The notes below the pieces were generated by a model that was not told the DNA's origin, searched no databases, and saw only the letters and a program-made list of their open reading frames with translations. A DNA stretch of 64,000 nt from Bacteriovoracaceae bacterium (GTDB lineage: Bacteria > Bdellovibrionota > Bacteriovoracia > Bacteriovoracales > Bacteriovoracaceae). The DNA lies in assembly GCA_947441615.1 (NCBI GenBank), contig CANEUH010000002.1, positions 124,001-188,000 of the forward strand. The letters are read 5' to 3'. Shown here one piece after another: positions 49,382 to 59,174 of the stretch (position 1 is its first letter; the number at the start of each line of letters is the position of its first letter). A program made the position numbers and the translations under genes.

Positions 49382-50157
49382 TGAAAATAGTTTTAGCGCT
49401 GATTTTATTTCTATCAACTCACGTTCAGGCTCAAAGGAGTGTTGGACGTGAGTCATTTATGGTGAATGTAAAACCTGCCCTCAATAGTATCCTGAATGAC
49501 TTTTACCAAATGATTGAACTCTTTCCCGAATTTCCAAAAAACATGACAGGAATTTTAAAAGAGCTAGATTCCTTAACAATTGATAAAGAGGCGCTTAAGG
49601 CCAGTTGCCCTAGGACAATTAACACAACTTGCGCATCAACTGTTAACTCTTTGAGAGGTAAACTTTCAAAAATTAAGGTGATGTCTCTCAATCTACTTGG
49701 TCAGGGAAGTATGAGTAAGTCCCTCTACATTAGCAATCTCAGCGGCCATCGCCTGCTGACTGAATTTGATTCAGAACTTGAGGAAGTGAAAGGACAACTA
49801 GATAACTCATCGTTCTTTCTCGCAGGTGGAGTGAAGAATAAAAAAGAAACATTTTATATTATTAAAGAGTTGGATGAATTAAACACTCTTCTTTCAATTG
49901 CTGTCGTAGAATTTGTTCCATATAACTATAAAGAAGACTTTAGGCACTTCTTTTTTAATTTTGTTCATCCTGTTCAACAGCAAATATCTAAAAATAATAA
50001 TTTCGAGTTTCTGAACAGAAATATTAATTCTCTTAATTTTTCTATAAATCTCTTGAACCAAACACTTACAAAAAAGAAAAAAACTCCTGAAGGAATGGGT
50101 CCATTTCTTGCGACCATCCACAATCGATGGAACAGTTTAATTAGATATTATTTTTAA
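49381..50157 (+). CDS. hypothetical secreted protein
   Basis: 258 aa with signal peptide MKIVLALILFLSTHVQA; overlaps ileS stop. Confidence 0.7.
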   Translation: MKIVLALILFLSTHVQAQRSVGRESFMVNVKPALNSILNDFYQMIELFPEFPKNMTGILKELDSLTIDKEALKASCPRTINTTCASTVNSLRGKLSKIKVMSLNLLGQGSMSKSLYISNLSGHRLLTEFDSELEEVKGQLDNSSFFLAGGVKNKKETFYIIKELDELNTLLSIAVVEFVPYNYKEDFRHFFFNFVHPVQQQISKNNNFEFLNRNINSLNFSINLLNQTLTKKKKTPEGMGPFLATIHNRWNSLIRYYF

Positions 50158-50164
50158 TAAAAAA

Positions 50165-50188
50165 AAGGGCCCTCTGAAGAGGGCCCTT
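50165..50188. terminator. bidirectional terminator hairpin
   Basis: AAGGGCCCTCTGAAGAGGGCCCTT between convergent genes. Confidence 0.9.
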
Positions 50189-50193
50189 AGGAA

Positions 50194-50409
50194 TTAGTAC
50201 TTAGAGCGAGTTTTGCCTCTAACGTCTGTCTTGCGACGACGCTTATCAGCGTTTTCAAGCTTCTCTTTCATTTTAACAGAAGGCTTTTTGTACTCAGAGC
50301 GAGCGCGATATTCCTTAACGATCCCATAAGCATCACAGAGACGCTTAAATTTTTTAATCGCTTTTTCAGCAGGAAATCTGTCATCAATAGAAATTTCAAT
50401 TGTAGACAT
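50194..50409 (-). CDS. rpsU: 30S ribosomal protein S21
   Basis: MSTIEISIDDRFPAEKAIKKFKRLCDAYGIVKEYRARSEYKKPSVKMKEK. Confidence 0.96.
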   Translation of the reverse strand: MSTIEISIDDRFPAEKAIKKFKRLCDAYGIVKEYRARSEYKKPSVKMKEKLENADKRRRKTDVRGKTRSKY

Positions 50410-50545
50410 GCTCAAACACCCCCTTCCGCATATCATTAGAAAGCCGAAACAGCTTTAATTCAAAGATTGAAAAAAGTACCTTTTGCTGTCCATGACGTCA
50501 ACCATAGACACTGTGCAAAATGCAATTTTTTTGGTAAATACAACC

Positions 50546-51784
50546 ATGCAATTAGATGCCTTCTCCCAAAATATTGATCATGATCTCCCATTGGCGGCAA
50601 AACTTCGTCCAAAAAGTCTGACTGATTTCTTTGGTCAGACAGGTATTCGCTCTCAACTTGAAAAACTTGTCTCCCATCCGAGGCACGTTATCTTCTGGGG
50701 CCCTCCTGGGACAGGAAAAACGACTCTTGCTCATATCATCTCTTCACAAATTGGTAGAGAAATTCAAGTCTTCAGTGCAGTAACAAGTGGTATCCCTGAG
50801 CTCAAAAGACTCATTCAAACAATGATGGATCAAAGAAGAGAATTTGGAAAAGAAAGTATCCTTTTTATAGATGAGATTCACCGTTTTAATAAATCTCAAC
50901 AGGATGCTTTACTGCCATATCTTGAAAATGGAGACTTCCTTTTTATTGGGGCCACCACGGAGTATCCTCACACCTCACTCAACAAGGCCCTCATTTCAAG
51001 AGTGTCTTTAATTGAATTAAAACAATTAAAGGTTGAGGAACTCACAGAAATTCTTCATCGTGGCATTAATGACTTGGAACGCCCTGATCTTGAAGATTAC
51101 GCCACTGATCTGGCCAAGCTTTCAAATGGAGACGCAAGATTTGCTCTCAATCAACTTGCTAGACTTTCAGCTTTTAATAAATCAGAGCTTCAAAATAAAG
51201 AAGAAGTTTTAAAAGAAATTTTTGAGCATGCTCGGCAATATGACAGGAATGCTAATCGTCATTATGATGTCATTTCTGCATTCATAAAATCAATACGAGG
51301 TTCAGATCCTGATGGAGCGTTGTTGTATTTAGCAATTATGCTCGATGGTGGCGAGGATCCAGAATTTATCGCAAGACGCCTCATGATTCTTGCAAGTGAA
51401 GATGTGGGACTTGCGAACTCACAAGCGCTCCAAGTAACCACTAACGCCCACTATGTGGTAAAACAAATTGGAATGCCCGAAGCAAGAATAACTCTCTCCC
51501 ACGCAACGGTTTTTCTCGCTCTTTCACCTAAATCAAATTCGGTCTATAAAGCAGTTGACTCAGCAATCGATTATGTAAAAAAGAATCCAACCATAGAAGT
51601 CCCGGGACACCTTTCGAACGTTTCTCCAGAAAAAAAGAACTATAGGTACCCTCACTCTTATTCTGGTCACTGGATTGATCAGCGCTATTTACCAATAGAC
51701 GTAAATGAGTCTTTTTATAAATCTTCGACGAATGGATCTGAGAAAGTAATGGTTGAGAACTGGAAAGTCGTTACAAAGAAATAA
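50546..51784 (+). CDS. rarA: replication-associated recombination protein A (AAA+ ATPase)
   Basis: LAAKLRPKSLTDFFGQTG, GPPGTGKTTLAHII, FIDEIHRFNKSQQDALLP, SEDVGLAN. Confidence 0.95.
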   Translation: MQLDAFSQNIDHDLPLAAKLRPKSLTDFFGQTGIRSQLEKLVSHPRHVIFWGPPGTGKTTLAHIISSQIGREIQVFSAVTSGIPELKRLIQTMMDQRREFGKESILFIDEIHRFNKSQQDALLPYLENGDFLFIGATTEYPHTSLNKALISRVSLIELKQLKVEELTEILHRGINDLERPDLEDYATDLAKLSNGDARFALNQLARLSAFNKSELQNKEEVLKEIFEHARQYDRNANRHYDVISAFIKSIRGSDPDGALLYLAIMLDGGEDPEFIARRLMILASEDVGLANSQALQVTTNAHYVVKQIGMPEARITLSHATVFLALSPKSNSVYKAVDSAIDYVKKNPTIEVPGHLSNVSPEKKNYRYPHSYSGHWIDQRYLPIDVNESFYKSSTNGSEKVMVENWKVVTKK

Positions 51785-51810
51785 AAAGGCCCTTCGAGAA
51801 GGGCCTTATT
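51784..51810. terminator. bidirectional terminator hairpin
   Basis: AAAAAGGCCCTTCGAGAAGGGCCTTATT between convergent rarA and E2. Confidence 0.88.
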
Positions 51811-51812
51811 CA

Positions 51813-53102
51813 TTAGATTAAATTTTCTGGTTTCATTGTTTCAAGGTGATGCTTCACACTTGCAAGAAACTTTGAGCCAAGCTCACCGTCAATCAGACGA
51901 TGATCATAAGTATGAGTTCCGTACATCATCGAACGAATCACAATTGCATCATCTTCGCTAACCATGACTCTTTTCTTAATCACTCCTGTACAGAAAATTC
52001 CAACCTGAGGCTGAAGGATAACAGGAGTCGCGATAAGAGTTCCGAATGATCCATTATTTGTGAACGTATAAGTTCCGCCAGACAAATCATCCATCGTTAA
52101 TTTTTTTGTTTTTGCTTTGTTAGCAAGAATATCAAGCTGACGAGCGATACCAGTGAGATTTAAGTCTCCAGCATTTTTAATCACCGGAACGACTAGACCG
52201 TTCCCAGGTACTGCAACAGCACAACCTAAATGAATATCTTTCTTAATAACAATATTATCACCTTCGATAGAAGCATTGACCAATGGATGCTCTTTCAAGG
52301 CCTGCACAATCGCGTACAGGATAAAGTGTGAGTAAGTTAAGTTAATCCCCTCACGCTTTTTGAATTCATTTTTAATTTTCTCACGACTCTTCACAAGATT
52401 AGTCATATCGATTTCATCGATAGAGTTCACATGTGGAGACGTTTGCTTTGAGATGACCATGTTCTTAGCAATGGCCTTTCTCATATTATCCATTGCGATA
52501 ACTTCAACTCTATCAGACCCACGTAATTGTGGTACTCCAGACGGTGCCGCAGTGGCAGCAGGAGCTGATTTGGCCGGAGCAGAAGCTACTGGAGCAGATT
52601 TTCCACGGTTCGCAATATAGGCTTCAAGATCTGATTTATTAACTCTTCCAGCAGCACCAGAACCCTTGATGTGTTTAAGTTCAGAAAGAGCAACTCCAGC
52701 CTCTTTCGCCATCGCTTTAACAAGCGGAGTGTAAAAACGGAATCCCTCTTCTGCGACTTCGGCATGAACCACAGGCGCAGGTGCAGAGGCGACAGGTTCT
52801 GATTTAGTAGCAGCTGGAGCTGGAGCTGAAGCTACCGGAGTAGATTCAACTTTCGCATTCATATCATCTTCAATGATGGCAATAGGACGACCAACATCAA
52901 CCGTGGTCCCTTCTGGGAAAAGGAGTTGAACTATTTTCCCTTGAACAGGAGAAGGAATTTCTGACTCTACTTTATCAGTAGAGATTTCAAGAAGGATGGC
53001 ATCAAGCTCAATCACTTCACCTGGTTGCTTGTGCCATTTAGTAATGGTACCAGTCGTAATTGACTCTCCCATTTGCGGCATAACGACTTCAATTTTTGCC
53101 AT
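51813..53102 (-). CDS. 2-oxo acid dehydrogenase E2 dihydrolipoamide acyltransferase
   Basis: Lipoyl motif EISTDKVESEIPSP, E3-binding domain, THTYDHRLIDGE catalytic motif. Confidence 0.96.
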   Translation of the reverse strand: MAKIEVVMPQMGESITTGTITKWHKQPGEVIELDAILLEISTDKVESEIPSPVQGKIVQLLFPEGTTVDVGRPIAIIEDDMNAKVESTPVASAPAPAATKSEPVASAPAPVVHAEVAEEGFRFYTPLVKAMAKEAGVALSELKHIKGSGAAGRVNKSDLEAYIANRGKSAPVASAPAKSAPAATAAPSGVPQLRGSDRVEVIAMDNMRKAIAKNMVISKQTSPHVNSIDEIDMTNLVKSREKIKNEFKKREGINLTYSHFILYAIVQALKEHPLVNASIEGDNIVIKKDIHLGCAVAVPGNGLVVPVIKNAGDLNLTGIARQLDILANKAKTKKLTMDDLSGGTYTFTNNGSFGTLIATPVILQPQVGIFCTGVIKKRVMVSEDDAIVIRSMMYGTHTYDHRLIDGELGSKFLASVKHHLETMKPENLI

Positions 53103-53125
53103 ATAAATACTCCTCGTAATTTAAA

Positions 53126-54517
53126 TTATAAGTTAAGTGCTCTACCCTTCGCTGCCATAACGGCCTCACCTAAAAACTCTCCCAGAGTTGGGTGCGGGTG
53201 AACTGTTGCAAATATTTCTTCATCAATACCTTCCATCGTTCTAAAAAGGACGTATTCATGAATAAGCTCCGTCGCATTTGTTCCAACAATATGGGCCCCA
53301 AGAAGTTCACCATACTTGCCAGTAAGTACCTTGATAAAGCCTGTATTCTCGTTAGATGCAATCGCTTTCCCATTGGCCATGAATGGTGCTTTACCAACTT
53401 TATACTCAATTCCTTTCTCTTTTAGCGCGCGTTCAGTGAAACCAACAGACGCCACTTGAGGCTGACAGTAAGTGCATCCTGGAATATTCATTTTATCAAT
53501 GGCGTGCGGATGCATACCGGCCAAATGTTCAGCAGCAACTACACCTTCATGAGAAGCCGCGTGAGCAAGTAGTGGAGGTCCTGAAACGTCTCCTATGGCA
53601 TAAATGCCTTTAACAGAAGTCTCAAACATTGGATTAACTGAAATGAATCCTTTTTCAGTCTTAACACCAATTTTTTCAAGCCCAAAACCATCAATCACAC
53701 CAGTCATTCCAACAGCGATAAGACCCATTTCAAATTTATGTTCTTCTTTTTTACCAGCATGAGTTACCGTGAACGTCACGTCATTGCCGTTATTCTTAGC
53801 TGTTATCCCCTCGATACCAAGTTGAAGTTTGATACCGTGTTTTTTATAGGCTTTTTCAACTTCCACTGAACAGTCAGTATCTTCAATAGGAAGAAGATTT
53901 TTTTGCATTTCAAAGATAGTCACTTCTACACCAAAAGCATTCCAAAAATAAGCAAACTCGACACCGATGGCACCAGCACCAACGATACCGACAGATTTAG
54001 GAAGTTTCTCTACTTTCAAAGCTTCCCAAGCACCAAGAAGGCGCTTTCCATCATGCTCAAGTCCAGGAAATGTCCGGTACTTTGCCCCAGTAGCGATGAT
54101 GGCATTGGTAAAAGTCACTTCCTCTTTTTTACCGTCTGTGAGCTCTACTTCAATCGACTTAGCAGATTTAAAAGTTCCCTTGCCGCTAATCACTTCGATT
54201 TTATTTTTCTTCATAAGAAAAGCGATGCCCTTAGACATGTTTTCAGCAATCGTATTAGCGCGTTTGACAGCGACAGTCGCATCAAGGCCCTTGAGCTCGA
54301 CATTAATTCCAAGGGATTTCATATCGTGAATTTCGTGAACTGAGTGAGCAGACTTTAAAAGTGCCTTTGTTGGGATACATCCGCGATTCAAACAAACTCC
54401 GCCAAGTTTATCGGCTTCAATGATCGCTACTTTCTTTCCCAGTTGTGAGGCACGGATTGCGGCCACGTAACCACCGGGACCAGCACCAAGAACGACAACA
54501 TCAAATGATTTGGCCAT
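53126..54517 (-). CDS. lpdA: dihydrolipoyl dehydrogenase
   Basis: GAGPGGYVAAIRASQLGKKVAIIE, GGVCLNRGCIPTK, HPHPTLGE. Confidence 0.97.
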   Translation of the reverse strand: MAKSFDVVVLGAGPGGYVAAIRASQLGKKVAIIEADKLGGVCLNRGCIPTKALLKSAHSVHEIHDMKSLGINVELKGLDATVAVKRANTIAENMSKGIAFLMKKNKIEVISGKGTFKSAKSIEVELTDGKKEEVTFTNAIIATGAKYRTFPGLEHDGKRLLGAWEALKVEKLPKSVGIVGAGAIGVEFAYFWNAFGVEVTIFEMQKNLLPIEDTDCSVEVEKAYKKHGIKLQLGIEGITAKNNGNDVTFTVTHAGKKEEHKFEMGLIAVGMTGVIDGFGLEKIGVKTEKGFISVNPMFETSVKGIYAIGDVSGPPLLAHAASHEGVVAAEHLAGMHPHAIDKMNIPGCTYCQPQVASVGFTERALKEKGIEYKVGKAPFMANGKAIASNENTGFIKVLTGKYGELLGAHIVGTNATELIHEYVLFRTMEGIDEEIFATVHPHPTLGEFLGEAVMAAKGRALNL

Positions 54518-54705
54518 TTCGACCTTCCTTTATTGAATCAAGTATAAATGTGCCGAAATCATGGACTTTACGCTCTGCACTTGTCAATGAATACCAAGTA
54601 TTGTCTGAGGGGATATTAAGACAATCTGACAGCTAAATGAAGCGACCTTTCAAGGGTTTAATTTAGACTTCTTACAATGAGTGATTCTTTGACACCAATG
54701 GAGGA

Positions 54706-56166
54706 CTACCAAAACTTCCATCTCTGTAAACTACCCATATGTTTTTCAAAGACTGAATTGAGGTCTTTTTTCGCCTCATCCATTTTCTGTTCAATGGTTG
54801 AAAATCCTTCTTTCGATTGGATTTTCTTGAAAACATCAATGATGTCAGAAGCGATATCTTTTTGTTTTTTTCTTAATTCCTGAAGATCCATCTCTTCTAA
54901 TTCAGCGAGCCTTTTTTCAAGTTCTTTTTCTTTCGATTCAGAGAAAACTCTAAACTCTTGCTCCCACTCGATCTTTTTACTAACCATTTCAGCATCAAGT
55001 CTTGCAATCTTGTTTTTATGACCTTCTTCTAATAAGGCCATTTCTCTTTCATAAAATTCTTTCTTTTCTTTTAAGAAATGAAGCGACTCGTCCTGCATCT
55101 TCAAGGCAGCTGTTTTAGCTCCTTCAAGTCGAGCAATCTCTGTCATAAGATTTGAGTGTATATTTTGTTGCACCTTTAAACTTTTTAAAAGATCAAATTC
55201 TTCGTTACGGATATCTTCCACCCGCATTTTAACATCCAAAGTGGTCTTATCGATCGAAAGAAGATCATCCCTTTTGGCAAGAATTTCTTGATCTAAACTC
55301 CTCAGAGTTAGCTCCATTCGTGAAATGGAAGAATGTAAATCAGATCGACTTAAATCAGATTTACTGATTTCTTTTTGGATTTCTAATTTTTGACTTTGTA
55401 ATTTTTCACTCTCACTTTTTAATCGATCAAGTGCCATTTCTGCTTCCGCGACCTGGTGCGTTTTATCAGAATAGACTCTTAAAGAAATTTCAATTTCTTT
55501 AACTCTTGCTTCTTTTTCTTCTAATAGTTTTATGACACCTATTTGTGAAGAAATCTTGTCCTTTAAACTCGAAAGTTCACTCATCATCCCCATCTTTTCT
55601 CTATGAAGCCTTTCAAGCTCCCCTGTTATCAGATGAAAATCTTTTTGAAGTAAGGTTGTAGTCTCTCGAATGACTAAGTTTATTGTTTGAATTTCTTTTG
55701 ATTGATCTTCTAGAAATGAAGCATTCTTTTTTCTATCGTCAATATTTTGCTCGAAGATTTGCTGCATTTCATTTTTTATATTGAAAAGCTTTGAGACCCC
55801 CGATTCTAAATCTTTCTCGAGTGGTACAATCTTTTTTGCCTCACTCACCAAAACTTCCGTCACTTTTCTTAAGTGATCATGGAGCATGGAATTTTTCTGC
55901 TGCATTAAGAGGTTTAGTTCTTTTTCCGTTTTTTGTTTTTTGACCTCAAGCTCTTTAACCCGACCAAGCATCTGCTTCTCACGAAGATTGAAGACCTGGG
56001 TGCTTTCGTCTTGCTTTCTGATAATCGCCTGGGACTTTACTTGATCCAATTCTCGATCAATAATTTGTTTTTCAGATTTAAGTTCTTCACGTTTTTTGTG
56101 AAACCCCTCGGGTAAAACAAATTCATCGGTTTTATTTTCGTCACTTAATTTTAGAGGGTCTGCCAT
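54706..56166 (-). CDS. coiled-coil protein
   Basis: 486 aa with near-continuous heptad-like E/K/L/Q-rich sequence. Confidence 0.75.
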   Translation of the reverse strand: MADPLKLSDENKTDEFVLPEGFHKKREELKSEKQIIDRELDQVKSQAIIRKQDESTQVFNLREKQMLGRVKELEVKKQKTEKELNLLMQQKNSMLHDHLRKVTEVLVSEAKKIVPLEKDLESGVSKLFNIKNEMQQIFEQNIDDRKKNASFLEDQSKEIQTINLVIRETTTLLQKDFHLITGELERLHREKMGMMSELSSLKDKISSQIGVIKLLEEKEARVKEIEISLRVYSDKTHQVAEAEMALDRLKSESEKLQSQKLEIQKEISKSDLSRSDLHSSISRMELTLRSLDQEILAKRDDLLSIDKTTLDVKMRVEDIRNEEFDLLKSLKVQQNIHSNLMTEIARLEGAKTAALKMQDESLHFLKEKKEFYEREMALLEEGHKNKIARLDAEMVSKKIEWEQEFRVFSESKEKELEKRLAELEEMDLQELRKKQKDIASDIIDVFKKIQSKEGFSTIEQKMDEAKKDLNSVFEKHMGSLQRWKFW

Positions 56167-56240
56167 AAATTAAACTCATTGGTTGTGTTTTTTTATCGGA
56201 TAAAAATAATTCAACCTTGAGCAATTCTTTGCGGGTCAAG

Positions 56241-56867
56241 TTAAGTATCTGAATTCAGGTAGGTAACAATAAGGTTTGTCACTTCATTTACAAATTCTTT
56301 TCGTGGGATTCGATTTTTCATCTTAAAGGTATAGGAACTCAACATCGCATCTACCACATGAACCATGAGTAGAGTTCTTGATTCTAATTTTTCTCGGTTA
56401 AACGGATTTTTTAAAAGATTGAGGCGTTCAAAAAATAAATCTGATAAATGGGATTCTAAATCCAATAACTCATCCATCTTTCCAGTCCTTGGTATCTCTC
56501 TCACTAATACCCGGTGAAGCTCAGGATTTTTTATTCTTGCTTCTAGAAGTGCAGAAATGAGTTCGTGAAAAAAAGTGTCTATTTCAATTCCTTCCTTAAT
56601 TTTGGCCAATCGTTTTGTCACAATTTCTTTCTGGCCTTCCATGTATCGTTCAATGAGCTTTGCAATAATTGAATCTCGGTTTGGAAAATATTGATATAAA
56701 GAACCGATACTTATTCCAGCCTCTTCGGCAATAAGGTTGGTGTTGGTACCATCCAGACCATGTTGAGATAAAATGCGAGCAGTTGCATCTAAAATTCTAT
56801 CTACTTTCTCCATAGATCTTAATTGAGAGGGCAGTTTTCGGGGTTTTAGGTTGGTATCTTTTCTCAT
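56241..56867 (-). CDS. TetR-family regulator
   Basis: ILDATARILSQHGLDGTNTNLIAEEAGISIGSLYQYFPNRDSIIAKLIERY. Confidence 0.95.
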   Translation of the reverse strand: MRKDTNLKPRKLPSQLRSMEKVDRILDATARILSQHGLDGTNTNLIAEEAGISIGSLYQYFPNRDSIIAKLIERYMEGQKEIVTKRLAKIKEGIEIDTFFHELISALLEARIKNPELHRVLVREIPRTGKMDELLDLESHLSDLFFERLNLLKNPFNREKLESRTLLMVHVVDAMLSSYTFKMKNRIPRKEFVNEVTNLIVTYLNSDT

Positions 56868-56893
56868 ATGCTGAATGGTTTAAATGCGAGTTT

Positions 56894-56919
56894 ATAATAT
56901 GAGCATTCTATCATATTAT
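56894..56919. promoter_or_regulatory. inverted repeat, candidate TetR operator
   Basis: ATAATATGA-GCATTCTA-TCATATTAT, 9-bp perfect arms between divergent tetR and alkB-like genes. Confidence 0.6.
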
Positions 56920-56925
56920 GGCATC

Positions 56926-57915
56926 ATGAAAAAGCTTTTACCTCATTTTATTTATATCTCTATGCCCCTTTCCGCTCTATGGGGAATTCAAAAGGGTGGA
57001 TATTGGGTTCTTACCGGATTTATTTTCACATTTTTTGTTCACCCTATACTCGACTTTATTTTTGGGAAAACGAATCATGATGAAGAGGGCATTGCTGGGC
57101 ATGGGTTGATGTACGACTTGTTGGCCTTATCCTATTTACCGATGCAACTCTTCTTTTTTCATTTCATTTTATCTCATGCGTTCATGAATAGTATTTCTCA
57201 TTGGGAACTTTTGGGAATCTCACTGAGCCTAGGTACGATTTCTGGGGCCATCGGAATTACTTTGGCACATGAATTCATTCATCGGAGAAGTTCCTTTGAG
57301 CGTGGAGTAGGTATTTCCCTTTTGCTGATGGTGAATTACGCTCACTTTCGAATTGAACACGTTTATGGTCATCATAAGCATGTGGGGACCCCTCGAGATC
57401 CAGCAAGTGCTCGAAGAGGAGAAAATCTTTATCAATTTTGGGTACGCTCTATTGTTGGAAGCTGGATAAGTGCTTGGAGTATTGAGGCCAAAAGAGTAAA
57501 AAATAAAAGTCTTATTTATAACCGAGTCTTTCTTTACTTAATTGCGCAAATATTCATTTGCGCTTTTGTTTATCGCTTCTATGGAATGTCTTCATTGGTG
57601 ATTTTCGTCATTCAAAGCTTGGTGGCCATTATTACCTTAGAAACAGTCAATTTCGTTGAACATTATGGTCTTCAAAGAAAAGAAATTTCACCAGGAAAAT
57701 ATGAACCGGTATCAGTCTTACATTCATGGGACTCGAGACAAAAAATGACCAACTGGTTTCTCTTTAATCTTGGAAAACATGCTCATCATCATTTTTCTCC
57801 CAATGTTCCCTATGAGGAGCTGGTAAATAAAAAGAATCATAGGGAACTGAAGTATGGTTACTCCACTCACGTTGTCCTTGCATTTTTTGGAATTTATCCA
57901 GATCCGGAGCCCTAA
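56926..57915 (+). CDS. alkane 1-monooxygenase/fatty acid desaturase-like membrane protein
   Basis: His boxes HEFIHRR, HVYGHHKHVG, NFVEHYG, HAHHHF; start placed at MKKLLPHF. Confidence 0.88.
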   Translation: MKKLLPHFIYISMPLSALWGIQKGGYWVLTGFIFTFFVHPILDFIFGKTNHDEEGIAGHGLMYDLLALSYLPMQLFFFHFILSHAFMNSISHWELLGISLSLGTISGAIGITLAHEFIHRRSSFERGVGISLLLMVNYAHFRIEHVYGHHKHVGTPRDPASARRGENLYQFWVRSIVGSWISAWSIEAKRVKNKSLIYNRVFLYLIAQIFICAFVYRFYGMSSLVIFVIQSLVAIITLETVNFVEHYGLQRKEISPGKYEPVSVLHSWDSRQKMTNWFLFNLGKHAHHHFSPNVPYEELVNKKNHRELKYGYSTHVVLAFFGIYPDPEP

Positions 57916-58011
57916 ACCCCATTAAATTCAACTATCTGCAAAACAAGTCGTCCTAAACAATTTATACTCGCACTCTAGACGAAAAATCTTTTCAGGGCTA
58001 TAAGACACTCT

Positions 58012-58914
58012 ATGTCAAGAAGCCAATCCAGTCTCAATCTTTCTCCCGCAGAAGTATCCTCACTTCTGAAATTATTCCCAAAAGGAATTGTTGCTGTTGA
58101 TTTAGAGACAACGGGCCTTTCTCCACTTGTAGATAAAATTATTGAAATTGCGGCGGTTAAAATTTCAGATGCTGGAGAAGTGACGAGCTATCATCAGCTT
58201 ATTAACCCACTTATAAACATACCTGAATTTACGATTCAATTTCATGGTTTAACTAATCAAGACTTGAAAGATTCACCCACGATAAAAAAGCCTCTTAAAA
58301 CATTTTGGGACTTTGTGGGTCGTCATCCCATGATTGCTCACAACTCTAGTTTTGACTTAGGTTATCTCATAAAATCTTCTCATGATTTTCAGATTGAATT
58401 TCCTCCTCTCGATGTTTATGACAGTTGCCGGTATGCAAGAGCGATTTATAAGAACAAAGACAACTCTCCTATTAATTTCAAACTCTCAACTCTTTCAGAA
58501 TATGTGGGCTTTAAGCTTCAGCACCACGTCGCCATAGAAGACACATTTGCTTGCCTTAAAATCATGGGCCATCTATCGAATGTTGAATCAAACCATACCT
58601 CTGCTATGGAAAAAAGTTTTGTCTTTCGTTTGTCTCACTTTAATAAAAATGATTGTTTTAATTTCTCTACAAGGCTTAAAGGCTTGGCGGAAATGGTTCA
58701 GGATAAAAATCTTATCCAATTAGACTATAGAGGGTCCTCTCCAATTGGTCGTTGTCGTCCTGTGCGTCCGATTGGATTAATGCCACTTCCGAAAGGTCCG
58801 GTTCTTTTTGCTGAATGTCTTCTCTCAGGAATGAATAAATCCTTTGTCTTAAAAAAAATAAAATCATATCAAAAGCTTGAAGCAAGTCTTCTAAAGCAAG
58901 GATACTCAAAATGA
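58012..58914 (+). CDS. DnaQ-like 3'-5' exonuclease (DEDDh)
   Basis: VAVDLETTGLSPLVDKIIEIAAVKI, MIAHNSSFDLGYL, HHVAIEDTFACLKI. Confidence 0.92.
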   Translation: MSRSQSSLNLSPAEVSSLLKLFPKGIVAVDLETTGLSPLVDKIIEIAAVKISDAGEVTSYHQLINPLINIPEFTIQFHGLTNQDLKDSPTIKKPLKTFWDFVGRHPMIAHNSSFDLGYLIKSSHDFQIEFPPLDVYDSCRYARAIYKNKDNSPINFKLSTLSEYVGFKLQHHVAIEDTFACLKIMGHLSNVESNHTSAMEKSFVFRLSHFNKNDCFNFSTRLKGLAEMVQDKNLIQLDYRGSSPIGRCRPVRPIGLMPLPKGPVLFAECLLSGMNKSFVLKKIKSYQKLEASLLKQGYSK

Positions 58915-59174
58915 TTAAAAATTTTATTAATAAAGAAAATCTTGGTCAGAGAATGACTCAATTCTTTATTCTTATCGCTCATATTATTCTTCTGAAGTGG
59001 ATTCTTTATACTCTTTATGAGGGGGGAGTTCTTCCCTTCTCCACATTGCTTTATCATTTCCTTGGAATCTCACTTTTTGGTGCATTACTCATTCGAGTAT
59101 GTGCTTACATCTACAAACGCGAATACCTGAAGGAACTTGAAAAAAGTGCTCGAGAAACAGAATTGGAAGAGTAA
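58911..59174 (+). CDS. small hypothetical membrane protein
   Basis: 87 aa with two hydrophobic segments; overlaps both neighbours. Confidence 0.6.
   Translation: MIKNFINKENLGQRMTQFFILIAHIILLKWILYTLYEGGVLPFSTLLYHFLGISLFGALLIRVCAYIYKREYLKELEKSARETELEE

Noticed and set aside
53903-54343. 146-aa and 120-aa plus ORFs antisense to lpdA
   Set aside because: Shadow ORFs of a well-conserved gene; no independent SD or domain.
56884-56925. Upstream start of the AlkB-like ORF
   Set aside because: Would overlap the candidate operator and -10 region; MKKLLPHF at 56926 is more natural.
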